From: Lewinellaceae bacterium
Lineage (GTDB): Bacteria; Bacteroidota; Bacteroidia; Chitinophagales; Saprospiraceae
DNA length: 64,000 nucleotides
Direction of reading: 5' to 3'
NCBI GenBank assembly: GCA_020636135.1
Contig: JACJYK010000001.1
Location: 1-64,000, forward strand
Part shown: one piece after another, positions 63,025 to 64,000 of the stretch
Numbering within the stretch: position 1 is the first letter of the stretch
Layout of the letters: each line of letters begins with the position of its first letter
The notes under the pieces: generated by a model
What the model was told of the DNA's origin: nothing
Seen by the model: only the letters and a program-made list of their open reading frames with translations
The model's database searches: none
Translations under genes and position numbers: made by a program

Positions 63025-64000
63025 TTATCTAGCTTTCATAGCGATTACAGGATTAATACGGGATGCCTGCCGGGCAGGAACCCAGCCGGCTAATGCGCCT
63101 GCGATGGTCAGGATGACGATGGCCAACAATCCAACACCCAGATGGATTTCCGGTTGCCGGAAAAATTCCGATTGGATGCTGCTGGCAAAATACAGTACCA
63201 TCAGCCCGAGGATCATACCAATATAACCGGCCATGAGCGTGATAAATATCGACTCAGACAGGATCATATTGACTATGGACCCGGGGGTTGCTCCCAATGC
63301 TTTTCGGACCCCGATCTCCCTGGTGCGGTCTTTAACAATGATCAGCATGATGTTACTGACTCCGATGACACCGGCCAGTAAACTGCCTAATCCTACGAAC
63401 CATAAGAAGGCTTTAATGCCCGCAAACAGGTTCTGGAAGTGCTGGTATTCTTCCAGGGCATTGGAGATCCACATCGCACGCACATCTTCCGGATCAAACA
63501 GGTATTTGGCTGACATCATCCGGCGGATGCGGTTTTCCAGAGACTTGGCCTGATCCAGATCCACCTGTGCCGTAGAGAACCAGATGTTGTTGACGTATTC
63601 AGTGCCCTGATATACGCGCTGTGCCAGGGTGATTGGGATGTAAATATCCCGTAAGGAGCGCTCACCTTCCTTATCGTAATAGACGCCAATGACTTTGTAG
63701 ACAATTCCTCCGATGTTGATTTCCTTTCCTACGGCATCTTCATTTTTACCAAACAACTCTTCCTTGACCAGTGTCCCGATAACTGCATTTTTCTGTAATA
63801 AATGGTCATCGCCATCATTAAGAAACCTGCCCTGAACCATCATGAATTGCTCCAGGTAAGCCATGGCAGGAGAAACACCGCGTACCGAATAGGCAAAGAT
63901 TTTGTCTTTGAAGCGTACTTATTGATTTCCCTGTAGAAAGACCCTGCCGGAAATATTCTCCACTTCCGGAAAATCGCGCTGCAGGATCGCGATGTCTTCA
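63025..64000 (-). pseudogene. MacB-like permease with an internal stop codon, runs off window edge
   Basis: The frame from 63864 downward encodes the second half of a MacB/FtsX permease (VSNIMLIIVKDRTREIGVRK, three C-terminal membrane helices). Reading further upstream in the same frame continues convincing family sequence (FPEVENISGRVFLQGNQ, then a TAA stop at 63921-63919, then VRFKDKIFAYSVRGVSPAM) to the window edge. A single TAA is therefore the only break; a Tyr codon (TAT or TAC) would restore it. Either the gene is inactivated by a nonsense mutation or the base is a sequencing error. The Met at 63864 lies inside the periplasmic domain and is unlikely to be a real start. Confidence 0.75.

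Overview
The window looks like chromosome of a Bacteroidota bacterium, most likely from the Saprospiria or a related lineage. This is inferred from gene content and style rather than from a marker gene. There are many Reg_prop/Y_Y_Y two-component sensors, TPR histidine kinases and FIST proteins. MlaEFD carries a single MCE protein, and the lipoprotein signals end in LLSC or LLAC. Several promoters fit the Bacteroidota TTG-N19/20-TAnnTTTG pattern. No rRNA, tRNA or CRISPR array was seen.

Layout. 1-9246: four histidine kinases in a row on the + strand, with the same cytoplasmic kinase module but different sensors (TPR; Reg_prop propellers; TPR; starch-binding-like domain plus TPR). 9301-10983: a DUF885-type lipoprotein. 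11388-18497: two more giant Reg_prop kinases, both with a lipoprotein-type signal. 18654-21269: a cyclase-PEGA-SUMF1-hydrolase fusion. 22193-24108: a membrane protein translationally coupled to a kinase reduced to a Y_Y_Y sensor. 24206-30476: a periplasmic M20 amidohydrolase, an esterase, two tandem FIST proteins, an SDR and a dienelactone hydrolase. 30488-31604: four tandem copies of a roughly 290-bp unit made of short perfect hairpins. 31724-35829: a BNR/sortilin-like propeller protein and a TIM-barrel lipoprotein. 35917-38381: an operon of soluble kinase, response regulator, and response regulator-cyclase; these are the only response regulators in the window. 38574-43060: an acyl-CoA synthetase/GNAT fusion, a hypothetical protein, a DUF502 membrane protein and a GIY-YIG protein. 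43188-45436: a gluconate-dehydrogenase-type pair (subunit 3 and GMC flavoprotein). On the - strand, 45495-48554 is a second BNR protein and 48790-53005 a PaoABC-like molybdenum oxidoreductase operon with a fourth, four-cysteine small gene. 53161-59017: an NAD(P)-binding protein, MlaE-MlaF-MlaD, a TonB-like protein, an SRPBCC protein and a PLP enzyme. 59024-64000 (- strand): a MacAB-like efflux locus with an IS3-family element between adaptor and permeases, and an in-frame stop codon in the upstream permease.

The main theme is signalling. There are eight histidine kinases in the first 37 kb, seven without a neighbouring response regulator, plus one regulator pair ending in a class III nucleotide cyclase and a second cyclase fused to extracytoplasmic domains. 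Kinase modules of neighbouring genes are mosaics of each other, which points to gene conversion. A reasonable but untested idea is that many sensors converge on few regulators and on cyclic-nucleotide output.

The clearest unexplained DNA structures are the hairpin-bead tandem array (30488-31604), the palindrome holding both stop codons of a convergent gene pair (45433-45498), and IS3 ends next to heptanucleotide repeats at two places.
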